Assembly: GCF_016744155.1 (NCBI RefSeq)
Contig: NZ_JADGEW010000015.1
Span: forward strand, 1 to 64,000
Direction of reading: 5' to 3'
Source of the DNA: Amphritea sp.
GTDB taxonomy: Bacteria; Pseudomonadota; Gammaproteobacteria; Pseudomonadales; Balneatricaceae
DNA: 64,000 bases
The notes beneath the pieces are model-generated. The model had not been told where the DNA came from. It saw nothing but the letters and a program-made list of their open reading frames with translations, and did not search any database. The first letter of the stretch is position 1; every line of letters begins with the position of its first letter. The position numbers were made by a program, and so were the translations under genes. This document shows, in pieces, positions 42,047 through 51,604 of this stretch.

Positions 42047-44572
42047 ATGATGTCGTTTTCTAAAAGCTTCAAAGGATGGTTTTCCGCAAAAGAATCAATT
42101 AAGTTATTAATGAAAAATAGATTAAAAAAATACTTATATAAAGTTGGACTGCTGTCCAAAGTTGAACGCATACAAATGCGGGCTTATTTTCTTGTTGAAA
42201 CAAGCGTTTTTTTCGACCCTTGCTGGTATTTAAGTAAGAATCCCGATGTCGAAGTTTCTGGTATCGATCCCATTACACATTATTTGAATCATGGCGCTCA
42301 AGAAAGAAGAGATCCTGGTCCGAATTTCGACTCACAGTATTATCTTACTCAAGTCTCTAATCTACCCGAATTGCAACGGCAGGTGGGCAATCCGTTGTTA
42401 CATTTTTTAACTATTGGGCAGAAATCTGGCTTAAAGTGTTTTCCTCCAACAGGGTTGGATCTGGATTTAAATCAAACTGATGTTTCATCTATAGAGCAGC
42501 CGTCTTCAGTTGCGATAGTCATTCCAGTTTATAACGCTTTGGATGAGCTTCGCGCTTGTTTGCAATCGTTGATTGAGCACACTTATTTTCCTTGCAGGAT
42601 TATTCTGATTGACGATGCAAGTCCTGATTCAAGGATTAGTTCTCTTTTGGAAGAGTTTCTTTCTTTTGACCACTTTGAGGTTTATCGTAACAATTATAAT
42701 CTTGGCTTCAGCGGGACGATTAACCGTGGTCTGGGTCTGGCGGGAGACAGCGATGTCGTGTTATTAAATGCAGATACTGTTGTTGTGCCGGGGTGGTTAG
42801 GTCGCTTACGTGTTGCAGCTTATCAGCAATCTGACATTGGCACAGTTACACCTGTGTCGAACAATGCTGGGGTTTTTTCGGTTCCACACGCTGGCAGTAA
42901 TGATTTACCTGTAAGCCTTTCAATTACTCAGACAGGGCGTTTGGTTAGTCAGAATTCGTTAAGGTATTTTCCGCAAACCCCTACGGGAAATGGTTTCTGT
43001 TTATATATTCGACGTGACTGTATGCAAGACGTTGGGGGATTTGATGCTGAAGCTTTTCCTCGTGGTTATGGCGAAGAGAACGATTTTTGTATGCGTGCGC
43101 TTAAGCAAGGGTGGCGGCACATCATTGATGACTCTACTTGGATTTACCATGTGCGTTCCGCGAGTTTCGGTGAAGAGAAGACGGAGTTAATAAAAGCCGG
43201 GCGGCAGATTGTGGATGCTCGCTACCCTGACTACAGCTATTTGGTCAGAAAGGCCTTTTCTTCTGAAAAGATTTCTGCCATTCGTGAACGTGCCGCGCAG
43301 TTGTATCACACTGCTCATGACTCAATCGACCCTGTAAATCCAAGACCAAGAATACTGTATGTTATTTCAACGTTAACTGGAGGTACTCCTCAGACCAATG
43401 AGGACTTAATGAGCAGTCTGTCGGATGAGATTGATGCTTATGTACTTCGTTGTGACAGCAAAACCTTAAGTTTGCATCATTATTGTGGTGGGTATTATGA
43501 AGAGGTGGCTCGAGTCGTATTGTCCTTGACGATTCAAGCTTCAATACATCGTAGTGATGAGTATGACCAGGTTGTTAAAGTTTGGTTAGCTAAGTGGGCA
43601 ATTGAGTTAGTACATATTCGCCATATAGCCTGGCATAGTTTGGGTTTGGTAGAGGTGACTCAATCGCTAGGTATTCCTTGCATATTTTCAGTCCATGACT
43701 TTTATAGCATTTGTCCGAGTGTAAAGTTGTTGGATAACCATCTACAGTATTGCGGAGGGAATTGTACTGCAGGACAAGGGGCCTGTGATTATGAGTTGTG
43801 GCCGCAAGATAGTTTTTCTGCTTTGAAACATACGCAGATTAAACCCTGGAAAACAATGTTTGAGAGCTTTTTGTTCAAATGTGATGGTTTTATTACCACC
43901 AATGTACAGGCAAAGTCTTTACTGCTAGAGCATTACCCTTACTTAAATCATAAACCTTTCGAGGTTGTTGAACATGGCCGAGATTTTAATTGTTTCCAGC
44001 AAGTTGCTGTGCCAATTGAGCCTTGTAAACCTATCCGGCTGTTGATCTTGGGTAATATTACTCCTGCGAAAGGCGGTTACTTGCTGCAAACACTGGCGGA
44101 AAAAGTGCCGTTATCACAGTTGGAGATTCATATTTTGGGTGATGTATCTCCGTTATTAAATTTGCCTCCGAAGGTGGTATGCCATGGCGAATATCAACGA
44201 GAAGAACTATGTCATGTTATATCTCAGATTAAACCTCATATTGGTGCAGTTTTGTCTATTTGGCCGGAAACCTGGTGCCACGCCTTAACCGAATATTGGG
44301 CGTATGGTATTCCTGTTATGGGATTTAAGTTGGGTGCTGTAGGACAGCGTATTGCTAGGAGTGAAGCTGGTTGGTTATTGGACTCGATAGATGTGCAGAC
44401 CATACAGTCTACGCTTTTAAATATTGAGCAGTCCGACTGGCACAAAAAAAGGGAAGCAGTTATCTACTGGCAGCAAACGCAGGGTTCAGAGCAAACCTGT
44501 CAGGCAATGGCTAAACAGTACTGGGGATTTTACAAACGGGTGTGGTCCCCTTTGATCCAACGTAACGGGTGA
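42047..44572 (+). CDS. Bifunctional glycosyltransferase (repeat domain + GT2 + GT4)
   Basis: The 841-residue protein begins with a basic N-terminus, then two repeats (about 48-130) with the pattern FDPCWYLSKNPDV...HYLNHGAQERRDP shared with the coiled-coil protein at 34.5 kb. A GT2 domain follows (about 154-400; VAIVIPVYNALDEL, DDASPD, LNADTVVVPGW, FPRGYGEENDFCMRAL), then a GT4 domain (about 430-830; ILYVISTLTGGTPQ, HDFYSICPS, ILGNITPAKGG, WPETWCHALTEYWAYGIPV). It is a two-step capsule polymer or rhamnan-type transferase. The 85 bases before it hold nothing I can name. Confidence 0.88.
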   Translation: MMSFSKSFKGWFSAKESIKLLMKNRLKKYLYKVGLLSKVERIQMRAYFLVETSVFFDPCWYLSKNPDVEVSGIDPITHYLNHGAQERRDPGPNFDSQYYLTQVSNLPELQRQVGNPLLHFLTIGQKSGLKCFPPTGLDLDLNQTDVSSIEQPSSVAIVIPVYNALDELRACLQSLIEHTYFPCRIILIDDASPDSRISSLLEEFLSFDHFEVYRNNYNLGFSGTINRGLGLAGDSDVVLLNADTVVVPGWLGRLRVAAYQQSDIGTVTPVSNNAGVFSVPHAGSNDLPVSLSITQTGRLVSQNSLRYFPQTPTGNGFCLYIRRDCMQDVGGFDAEAFPRGYGEENDFCMRALKQGWRHIIDDSTWIYHVRSASFGEEKTELIKAGRQIVDARYPDYSYLVRKAFSSEKISAIRERAAQLYHTAHDSIDPVNPRPRILYVISTLTGGTPQTNEDLMSSLSDEIDAYVLRCDSKTLSLHHYCGGYYEEVARVVLSLTIQASIHRSDEYDQVVKVWLAKWAIELVHIRHIAWHSLGLVEVTQSLGIPCIFSVHDFYSICPSVKLLDNHLQYCGGNCTAGQGACDYELWPQDSFSALKHTQIKPWKTMFESFLFKCDGFITTNVQAKSLLLEHYPYLNHKPFEVVEHGRDFNCFQQVAVPIEPCKPIRLLILGNITPAKGGYLLQTLAEKVPLSQLEIHILGDVSPLLNLPPKVVCHGEYQREELCHVISQIKPHIGAVLSIWPETWCHALTEYWAYGIPVMGFKLGAVGQRIARSEAGWLLDSIDVQTIQSTLLNIEQSDWHKKREAVIYWQQTQGSEQTCQAMAKQYWGFYKRVWSPLIQRNG

Positions 44573-44925
44573 ACATGCTCGCTACTGAGGTAGTGAAAGC
44601 TGGCCCTGCCGCTGCTCAAGAAATATTAATGGTTGTTAAAGTTTACTTTCATGAAAATAATCGGCCGTAGAATCACTGTGGCTACACCTGTTAAAATAGG
44701 TGCAGTTTATTGCTTAGTTATATCCAAGGCTGATGTGATTTTTTTGCAAAATCGAGATTTCTATTCTGTTGACGCTAGTCTTATCTAAGTTGAAACCAGC
44801 AGGACGCTTAATTAATTTGAATATATTGGGATAACAAAGGCTTCTGCTCTCTAATGAGTGAAATTATTGCGGACTCGTGAGAATGCGTAGTGAATACTGA
44901 ATTTGTCTGCTAATAGGAACTGAGC
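44573..44925. other. 353-bp gap inside the glycosyltransferase block
   Basis: No coding frame, tRNA or terminator is evident. There is only a weak CACCT/AGGTG inverted repeat near 44685-44702. A TTGACG at 44769 has no fitting -10 at normal spacing. The gap may mark a past gene exchange point, since base composition and gene style change after it. Confidence 0.6.
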
Positions 44926-46188
44926 TTGGAAATTGCAATAGCCGCGATTGTTAAAAATGAAGCTGACTGTCTTTTGGAATGGATCGCCTATCATCGTGTT
45001 ATTGGTGTATCTCATTTTTTGATCGCTAATAATGACAGTACTGATGAGACGCGGGATCTGCTACGAAAACTCGCTGACATCGGTCTGGTGACGACAATAG
45101 ATGTACCAACTAAAGGGGATGCGAAGCCGCAGCTGCCGGCCTATCAAAAACTGGTGAACCGGTGCCCTGAATCGATCGAGCTGATAGCCTTTATTGATGC
45201 TGATGAGTATATAACGGTGACCGACGATGCTGTAACCATCAACCCTGTGCTAGATCGATTGTTTGCTGACCCAGAGGTTTCAGCTCTGGCGATGAATTGG
45301 GCGTGTTTTGGCTCAGCCGGTCAGTTGTTTCGGGAAGATGGGATGGTGATTGAGCGATTTACCCAGCAGTCATCTCCTAAGTTTACGGCTAACCGAAACT
45401 ACAAGTCGATAGCCCGCCGTCAATCGATCGTAAACTTTATGAACCCTCATCATATCAACCTCTATGGCGGGCGCTATATTAATACGCTGGGTGAGTCACT
45501 GGATATAATTGAGAGTAAACCTGGAGTTACGCAGCGACTGGTCTGGGATCATCTGCGGGTTAATCACTATGTAACTAAGTCTCTGGAAGAGTTCGTTCTC
45601 GGTAAATCAAGGAATGGTAGCGCCGCAACTAAAGGACGGAAGAAGCATAAACAGTATTTTGAAAGCCATGACCGAAATGAAGTGTCATGGCATTATTCGG
45701 AAAAATTGCTTAAAGCGGTAAATGAGTTTCATGGCATTTTAAAATCATTATTGTGTCCTGACCCACTAGACTCTTCTGCGAGTAGCTATCTGAGTATGGC
45801 GGGGGAGCTTCGATTGGTCGCTTCTACTAAAAGCAGGCAGGTAAAGGGCTTAGGTGTCTATAAATGGCATATAGACTCCCCATCGCATGAAGGCGTGATA
45901 GAGAATACTCAATTAGGCTGGAAGCTTACGGGCTGGTTGTTGACTGAAAACGCTGAAGATACTGCTTATATTATCATTCAAGTGGAAAAAGGTTGTGAGT
46001 GGCGGGTTCCTTTAACCATTAAGCGTCCTGATGTTCTCAGGGAAATGTGTGAAGGGTCAATGTCTAATCGTCATGACCTTTGCGGTTTTACATTTGAAAT
46101 TCCGGGATGTTTCAAGACCGTTAAACTCTACGCTGAAATTGCTGATAGCAGAGCGTTATTGACAAAGTTAGTCATTCCAAATGCTTGA
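44926..46188 (+). CDS. GT2/GT92-like glycosyltransferase (TTG start)
   Basis: The 420-residue protein starts with the typical N-terminus MEIAIAAIVKNEADCLLEWIAYH, contains NNDSTDETRDLL and the FIDADEYI motif (DxD), and a conserved Trp-Asp-His/Asn-His segment (VWDHLRVNHYVTKSLEEF) seen in the Glyco_tranf_2_4/GT92-like group. The start is the TTG at 44926: AGGA lies 8 bases upstream and the IxAIVKNE motif would be lost with any later Met. A C-terminal extension (about 300-420) has no clear assignment. It probably adds one residue of the capsule repeat. Confidence 0.8.
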   Translation: MEIAIAAIVKNEADCLLEWIAYHRVIGVSHFLIANNDSTDETRDLLRKLADIGLVTTIDVPTKGDAKPQLPAYQKLVNRCPESIELIAFIDADEYITVTDDAVTINPVLDRLFADPEVSALAMNWACFGSAGQLFREDGMVIERFTQQSSPKFTANRNYKSIARRQSIVNFMNPHHINLYGGRYINTLGESLDIIESKPGVTQRLVWDHLRVNHYVTKSLEEFVLGKSRNGSAATKGRKKHKQYFESHDRNEVSWHYSEKLLKAVNEFHGILKSLLCPDPLDSSASSYLSMAGELRLVASTKSRQVKGLGVYKWHIDSPSHEGVIENTQLGWKLTGWLLTENAEDTAYIIIQVEKGCEWRVPLTIKRPDVLREMCEGSMSNRHDLCGFTFEIPGCFKTVKLYAEIADSRALLTKLVIPNA

Positions 46189-46349
46189 TGCTGGTCGATT
46201 TACCTTGTTTCTTTAAAACCGTTTTTATTTTATTTTATTCTGCTGATGGTAATGATTTAGAACAAATACATAAGCTGATAAGCTTTCATGCAGTGGTAAA
46301 ATGATGGCTAATTATAAGTATTTAAAGCCAGTATTGGTGTTTATAGATA

Positions 46350-48473
46350 ATGATATTTGATTTGTCCGACAAGGAAGGGGCTAGCTTTGATAAGGAGTCC
46401 TCTACATGGATTGTGAATTCTGTCCCTGCAAGTGTGCTTGTAAAGCCCGTTGATAACACTGAGTTTCCAACAGGCTGGGTTTTAATCCGCTCGATTCTCA
46501 AGAGAGAAGGCGTTGATTTTGATGCTAAATTGATAGTTAGCACTTCAATTTCTGATTCACTATTTGTATTTGATCTTCCCGTCAGCTTAAAAGGGACTTT
46601 ACTCGAAGTCATTTGTTTACCGGATAACATTACCAGTATTGAGTTCCAACCGATGAGTTCTGTTGGAACTTTTAGGGTAGAGCCGTTTGAAATTATAAAA
46701 ATTAGTTTTCTGGAGCGGTTGTGCAGGCAGTACTTTCGAGTTATATCAACCTATGTTGATCAGCCTTCTGATAGGGTTTATAAATCAGGCTTACACTGGT
46801 ATACGCCTCTTTTAAACTTACAGAAGGCTTATACGCTGGCCAATGGATTTCGATCTTATAGCCCTACTGTCGCCTATCCCAACTGGATTGAACGATTTGA
46901 TAAAGTCGATGCGAGAGATAAGCAAAAGATTAGGAAGGCCATTAGAAAATGGCCTGAGCATACCTCGCTGGATATCGTAGTGTTGGACTCCTCCGGCAGT
47001 ATGGAGGCTTTGAAACTATCATTAAATCAGCAGCTATATGAGGGCTTTAAGGTTTGGACTCTGAGGGAGTGGCTTGCTGAACATCGATATTTGACTCGTT
47101 TGGATTGGGTTGTGTTCGTTGAAGACCACGTACAGCTTAGGTGTCATGCATTATTTTGGGTAAACTTTGAGATCAGGCGAAATGCAGACCTGGCAGTCAT
47201 ATATGCAGACCATGATCATCTTGATGAGTCTGGCACGCGGATAGACCCCGTGTTTAAGCCTGAATGGTCTCCTGAGTTGCTCTTTGCCACCAATTATTTA
47301 GGTGGTCTTATCGCTGTGAATTTGAAGTATTTATCTTCATTTGAATTCTGTGAGCATTTATCGCTTGATACACTTGCCGTACATTGTGCTCTGATAACGA
47401 AACCTTATATCGATTCGGGTCATGACGTTAAACGTATTCCAGCAGTGTTGTATCATCAGGCCGTTAAGCCGTGCAATCAGGCACATTCCCTGAGTGTCAT
47501 TAAAAATACATTTGATGAGCAGGGTATTTCTGCCGCTGTTTCTGACGAAGAGACGTTTAAAAAAGTTATCTACAGGCCTGTCGGTAATCCGCTGGTGAGT
47601 ATCATTATTCCTACCAGAGATATGCTTCACCATTTGGAACTCTGTGTATCCAGTGTGTTGGATAAAACGATGTATTCTAATTTTGAGATTTTGATTGTAG
47701 ATAATCAGAGTCTACAGGAAGAGACATCGGTCTATTTTGAAAAGATAGTTAAAGATGAGAGAGTCAGAGTCCTCTATTATGATTATCCTTTTAATTATTC
47801 GGCCATAAATAACTTTGCAGCGGCTCAAGCGGAAGGCGAAGTTTTATGTTTATTAAATAATGATACGGAAGTGATTACTCCCGAGTGGTTAGATATCATG
47901 CTGGGGCAGTTACAGCAGGGGAATGTGGGCGCTGTTGGCGCGAAACTGCTGTTTGCCAACGGAACAGTTCAGCATGCAGGTGATGCAGTCGGTCCAGGAG
48001 GCTGTGCAGATCACTTTCATTTAGGCATCGGTGGCAATGATCCGGGGTATCAATCCAGGGCTATTATTGCCCAGGACCTGTCCGCTGTTACAGCGGCATG
48101 TCTGCTTACTTCAAAATCACTTTTTGATCAATTGAACGGTCTGGATGAAGAAAACCTTGCTGTTGCATTCAACGACGTCGATTACTGCTTACGCGTAAGA
48201 GAGTACGGTAAGCGTATCGTATTTACACCTTATGCACAGTTGTTTCATTATGAATCTGCTTCCAGAGGAAAGGACGATAGCCCCGTTAAAATCGCACGTT
48301 CTAAAAGTGAAGCTGACTATATGAGAAAGCGGTGGAAGCATATTATTAAAAATGATCCTTTCTATAATCCTAATTTGAATTATTCACGGCCCGACTTTAC
48401 GTTAAGTAATTCACCGCTGGTAGATAAACCCTGGCATAAACAATCAGGTTTTTGGCGTTTTAGCGGTAGCTGA
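46350..48473 (+). CDS. Tandem GT2 glycosyltransferase with degenerate first domain
   Basis: The 707-residue protein has a beta-rich N-terminal region (1-130), a GT2-like domain (about 170-390) and a second GT2 domain (about 410-650). In the first domain the usual DADD is replaced by VEDH, although VIYADHDHLDESG, FKPEWSPELL and NYLGGLIAVN are kept; it may be structural. The second is intact: VSIIIPTRDMLHHLELCV, NNDTEVITPEWL, AACLLTSKSLFDQLNGLDEE. This layout is common in O-antigen and capsule transferases of marine bacteria. No strong ribosome-binding site is seen before the ATG. Confidence 0.82.
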   Translation: MIFDLSDKEGASFDKESSTWIVNSVPASVLVKPVDNTEFPTGWVLIRSILKREGVDFDAKLIVSTSISDSLFVFDLPVSLKGTLLEVICLPDNITSIEFQPMSSVGTFRVEPFEIIKISFLERLCRQYFRVISTYVDQPSDRVYKSGLHWYTPLLNLQKAYTLANGFRSYSPTVAYPNWIERFDKVDARDKQKIRKAIRKWPEHTSLDIVVLDSSGSMEALKLSLNQQLYEGFKVWTLREWLAEHRYLTRLDWVVFVEDHVQLRCHALFWVNFEIRRNADLAVIYADHDHLDESGTRIDPVFKPEWSPELLFATNYLGGLIAVNLKYLSSFEFCEHLSLDTLAVHCALITKPYIDSGHDVKRIPAVLYHQAVKPCNQAHSLSVIKNTFDEQGISAAVSDEETFKKVIYRPVGNPLVSIIIPTRDMLHHLELCVSSVLDKTMYSNFEILIVDNQSLQEETSVYFEKIVKDERVRVLYYDYPFNYSAINNFAAAQAEGEVLCLLNNDTEVITPEWLDIMLGQLQQGNVGAVGAKLLFANGTVQHAGDAVGPGGCADHFHLGIGGNDPGYQSRAIIAQDLSAVTAACLLTSKSLFDQLNGLDEENLAVAFNDVDYCLRVREYGKRIVFTPYAQLFHYESASRGKDDSPVKIARSKSEADYMRKRWKHIIKNDPFYNPNLNYSRPDFTLSNSPLVDKPWHKQSGFWRFSGS

Positions 48474-48560
48474 CGTTTTGCCAGAGCTACCTCTATATGT
48501 ACAAGGGTTCTATTGTATGGATCTGTTTCTTATCTAGGTTGATAACAAAAAGGTGTTTAT

Positions 48561-49472
48561 ATGGCACAGCAGTTTTGGATAGTTCAGGCAGGTGAAAACC
48601 CTTCTACTGATTTTTTTATCAAGCCTGAATTAAATAATGCTGAAGCATGTCATTTTCACTGCTTTGAGCGACCGCCTTCAACCCCGCCGGAGGCTGGCGT
48701 TTCATTAATCTTTGTTCGGTACCTGAGTCGAGCATGGGTGCGCTGGGTTGAACGTCACCGGCACCTTATTAATGAGCTGATTTACTTTATGGATGATGAT
48801 CTGTTTGATACCACGACTCATCGTGGTTTATCAATGATCTATCGCTGGAAGCTTTATTATAATGCACGCCGCTATAAGTCATGGTTACAATCTCAGAATG
48901 CCTGCTTGTGGTTATCGACCTCCTGGCTTGTGGATAAGTATCAAGACTGGCAGCCAACATTACTCAGTGCTAAGTCTCCCTATATCGCTTTAGATGAAGT
49001 GAAAACAGTATTTTATCATGGGTCTTCATCGCATATTGAGGAGATGCGTTGGTTATTACCGGTGATCCGAACAGTACTCGAAACGGATAGTTCTCTGGTT
49101 TTTGAAATTATTGGTGATCATAAAATAAGGCGCATGTTTTCTGCTTTGCCCAGAGTCAATGTTTTGCACCCCATGAGTTGGGAGTCATACAAAGCTTTGA
49201 TTAGTCGACCCGGGCGGACAATAGGGTTAGCTCCATTACTAGATAGTAGATTCAATCAGGCTCGATCTTTCACCAAGCTGTACGATATTACTCTGGCCGG
49301 TGCTGTCGGTATTTATGCAGATCATCCTGTTTACCAGCCAGTGATTAACCATCAAAAAAATGGTTTACTCGTTCCAATGCATGAACAATCTTGGGTCGAT
49401 GCGATACTTGAATTGAGTAGGCAGAGTGACACCCGGGAAGCGCTTTTGAAAGAAGCAAGGAAGAGTCTGTGA
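48561..49472 (+). CDS. GT4-like glycosyltransferase linked to KpsC
   Basis: The 303-residue product resembles a single-lobe or compact GT4/GT1-type transferase. ELIYFMDDDLFD, FYHGSSSHIEEMRWLLPVI, VFEIIGDH, and IGLAPLLDSRFNQARSFTKLYDITLAGAVGIYAD are the recognisable family segments. Its stop overlaps the GTG of kpsC, so it is coupled to the linker enzyme. It could add the first sugar on the poly-Kdo linker; that is inference from position. Confidence 0.75.
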   Translation: MAQQFWIVQAGENPSTDFFIKPELNNAEACHFHCFERPPSTPPEAGVSLIFVRYLSRAWVRWVERHRHLINELIYFMDDDLFDTTTHRGLSMIYRWKLYYNARRYKSWLQSQNACLWLSTSWLVDKYQDWQPTLLSAKSPYIALDEVKTVFYHGSSSHIEEMRWLLPVIRTVLETDSSLVFEIIGDHKIRRMFSALPRVNVLHPMSWESYKALISRPGRTIGLAPLLDSRFNQARSFTKLYDITLAGAVGIYADHPVYQPVINHQKNGLLVPMHEQSWVDAILELSRQSDTREALLKEARKSL

Positions 49473-51463
49473 TTGGTTTTTTCTCTCTGGGTATAGGTCG
49501 TTTACGGCATCTGAATCAATTGCTAGAGCAATGCAGCAAGCAACTTTGGCTGGGAAGAAACAGTAAGGGACTTACAGCAATTGCCGGCTGGGGTTTGAAA
49601 CCTACTACGGCTAAGGCCCGGCGCTTTGCTGCAAAATTTGAGCTGCCTTATATATCACTGGAAGATGGTTTTCTTCGCTCTTTAGGGTTAGGCGTTAACA
49701 ACTCACCTATTCATAGTTTAATCGTCGACAAGACGGGTATCTATTATGATGCGACACGTCCAAGTGATCTTGAATTACTTATCATGAAGGCGGATTTCTC
49801 TGAAGCAGATATTGTGAGAGCTGAAGAGGGTATAGAGTTGTTACGGCGTTATCGTTTGTCTAAATATAATCATGCGCCTGACCTTCCTCCAAGTGGTTTG
49901 TCGGCTGAAAAGCGAAAAGTCCTGGTTGTGGATCAGACCCGCGGCGATGCTTCTATTGAGTTTGGTTTGGCCGATGCTAATAGCTTTGCCGCGATGCTTG
50001 AGGCTGCTTGTGTTAATAATCCAGATGCTGAAATTCTTGTAAAGATACATCCGGATGTTATTGCCGGTAAGAAGAAAGGCCATCTACTGACGATGGCTAA
50101 AGCGCGTGGCTGTACCTTAATCAACGAAGATCTATCCCCTTGGGCTTTACTTGATGCGGTGGATAAAGTTTATGTTGTGACTAGCCAGATGGGCTTTGAA
50201 GGCTTGTTAGCGGGTAAAAAAGTTTACTGCTTTGGTGTGCCTTTTTATGCCGGTTGGGGGTTAACAACTGATCAGAAAACGGTGGCTCGCCGTAAGGTTG
50301 CCCGGTCGCTTGCCCAGCTGTTTGCTGCGGCATATTTGAGATACTGCCGTTACATCAATCCCTATACCGGTGTGCGGTGTGAATTCGAGCAAACAGTGGC
50401 TTTACTGGCAGATCAGAAACGGCAGCGAGACCAGTTTCAGGGAAAGTGGCTAGGCATCAATTTTGGCTATTGGAAGAAAGGATTTGTTGCTTCTTTTTTG
50501 GGGGGAAATGCACAGCTTAAGTTCTCTAAAACGTTTAAGAAACAGTTTAATGATTCCTCTAAGCAGGTTCTTATATGGTCTTCTGATGAAAAAGCGGTAG
50601 CGGAGCTCAATACAGAGGGTAGCAGACTGTCTGTAAGTTATATGGAGGACGGTTTTATCCGTTCAGTTGGCCTGGGGGCGGATGCGGTTGACCCTCTCTC
50701 CTTAGTGATCGATCGTCAGGGAATTTACTACGACGCGACTGGCCCTTCAGATTTAGAAGTGTTGTTACAAACCGGTAGCTTCTCTGAAGACCTGATACGG
50801 CGTGCGGAACAGTTACGCAAGCGGCTGGTATCCTTAAAAATGAGTAAGTATAACGTCGGTGCTAGCTGTTCATTGGCGCTACCTGAGGACCGCCGAATTA
50901 TTTTGGTACCGGGTCAGGTTGAAACGGACGCATCAATTCGCAGAGGTGCGTCTGATATTAAAACTAATTCAGAGCTGCTTTATGAGGTAAGACAGAAAAA
51001 CCCTGATGCCTTTATACTTTATAAGCCTCACCCTGATGTTTTAACTGGCGCAAGATTGGCTGAAACTAACAGCCAGAAGATGGCCCTGCACTACGACCTG
51101 TTGGTGACTGATATTGCTATGCCGACGTTGTTAGAGAGTGTGGATGAGGTGCATACGCTGACCTCATTAACGGGTTTTGAAGCGCTGTTACGTGGTATTA
51201 CTGTTTATGCTTATGGATTGCCGTTCTATGCGGGCTGGGGTCTGACAACAGATCGTCATCACTGTTCTCGCAGGTCACGTCGAGTGTCGTTGGACGAAAT
51301 GGTGGCAGCGACTCTGATATTGTATCCCGTATATGTTGATCCTGACTCGGGCGACCAGATCAACGTTGAGACTGCTGTTGATCTTATTGACCTGCAACGG
51401 AAGAAACCTATACGAACGACGCTCAATTCATGGGTATGGCAACGGGTTCGTAAACCTGAATGA
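49469..51463 (+). CDS. kpsC: Capsule beta-Kdo transferase KpsC (dual domain, GTG start)
   Basis: KpsC extends the poly-beta-Kdo linker that joins group 2 capsules to their lipid, alternating 2,4 and 2,7 linkages. The 664-residue protein has two related transferase halves, about 1-330 and 335-664. Each has an EDGF(L/I)RS(L/V)GLG motif (near residues 64 and 393), a GIYYDAT-PSDLE block, an HPD motif and an FYAGWGLTTD motif. Duplication is visible directly. The GTG at 49469 has GGAAGAG upstream. It marks this as an ABC-dependent, Kdo-linked capsule system. Confidence 0.94.
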   Translation: MIGFFSLGIGRLRHLNQLLEQCSKQLWLGRNSKGLTAIAGWGLKPTTAKARRFAAKFELPYISLEDGFLRSLGLGVNNSPIHSLIVDKTGIYYDATRPSDLELLIMKADFSEADIVRAEEGIELLRRYRLSKYNHAPDLPPSGLSAEKRKVLVVDQTRGDASIEFGLADANSFAAMLEAACVNNPDAEILVKIHPDVIAGKKKGHLLTMAKARGCTLINEDLSPWALLDAVDKVYVVTSQMGFEGLLAGKKVYCFGVPFYAGWGLTTDQKTVARRKVARSLAQLFAAAYLRYCRYINPYTGVRCEFEQTVALLADQKRQRDQFQGKWLGINFGYWKKGFVASFLGGNAQLKFSKTFKKQFNDSSKQVLIWSSDEKAVAELNTEGSRLSVSYMEDGFIRSVGLGADAVDPLSLVIDRQGIYYDATGPSDLEVLLQTGSFSEDLIRRAEQLRKRLVSLKMSKYNVGASCSLALPEDRRIILVPGQVETDASIRRGASDIKTNSELLYEVRQKNPDAFILYKPHPDVLTGARLAETNSQKMALHYDLLVTDIAMPTLLESVDEVHTLTSLTGFEALLRGITVYAYGLPFYAGWGLTTDRHHCSRRSRRVSLDEMVAATLILYPVYVDPDSGDQINVETAVDLIDLQRKKPIRTTLNSWVWQRVRKPE

Positions 51464-51550
51464 AAAGGTCGGTTCGAAATGATAATCCTGTTCTGCTAAG
51501 TAATGGGTTTCCTGAGAACTCTTCTTTCGCCTAATAGGATAGGTTTCTCG

Positions 51551-51556
51551 TATACT
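51551..51556 (+). promoter_or_regulatory. Candidate -10 element before the SDR gene
   Basis: TATACT lies in the 141-base gap between kpsC and the dehydrogenase gene, 49 bases before the GTG start. No good -35 is present at 16-18 bases. The gap suggests the dehydrogenase may have its own promoter, but the evidence is weak. Confidence 0.3.
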
Positions 51557-51604
51557 CTTATTTCTTGAGCTGCTTACTGTTGTAACATCAAAGGGATATT
51601 TATA

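Noticed and set aside
48465-48491. GGTAGCT/AGCTACC inverted repeat after the tandem GT2 gene
   Set aside because: Stem of 7 bp with a 13-base loop and no U run; too weak to call a terminator.
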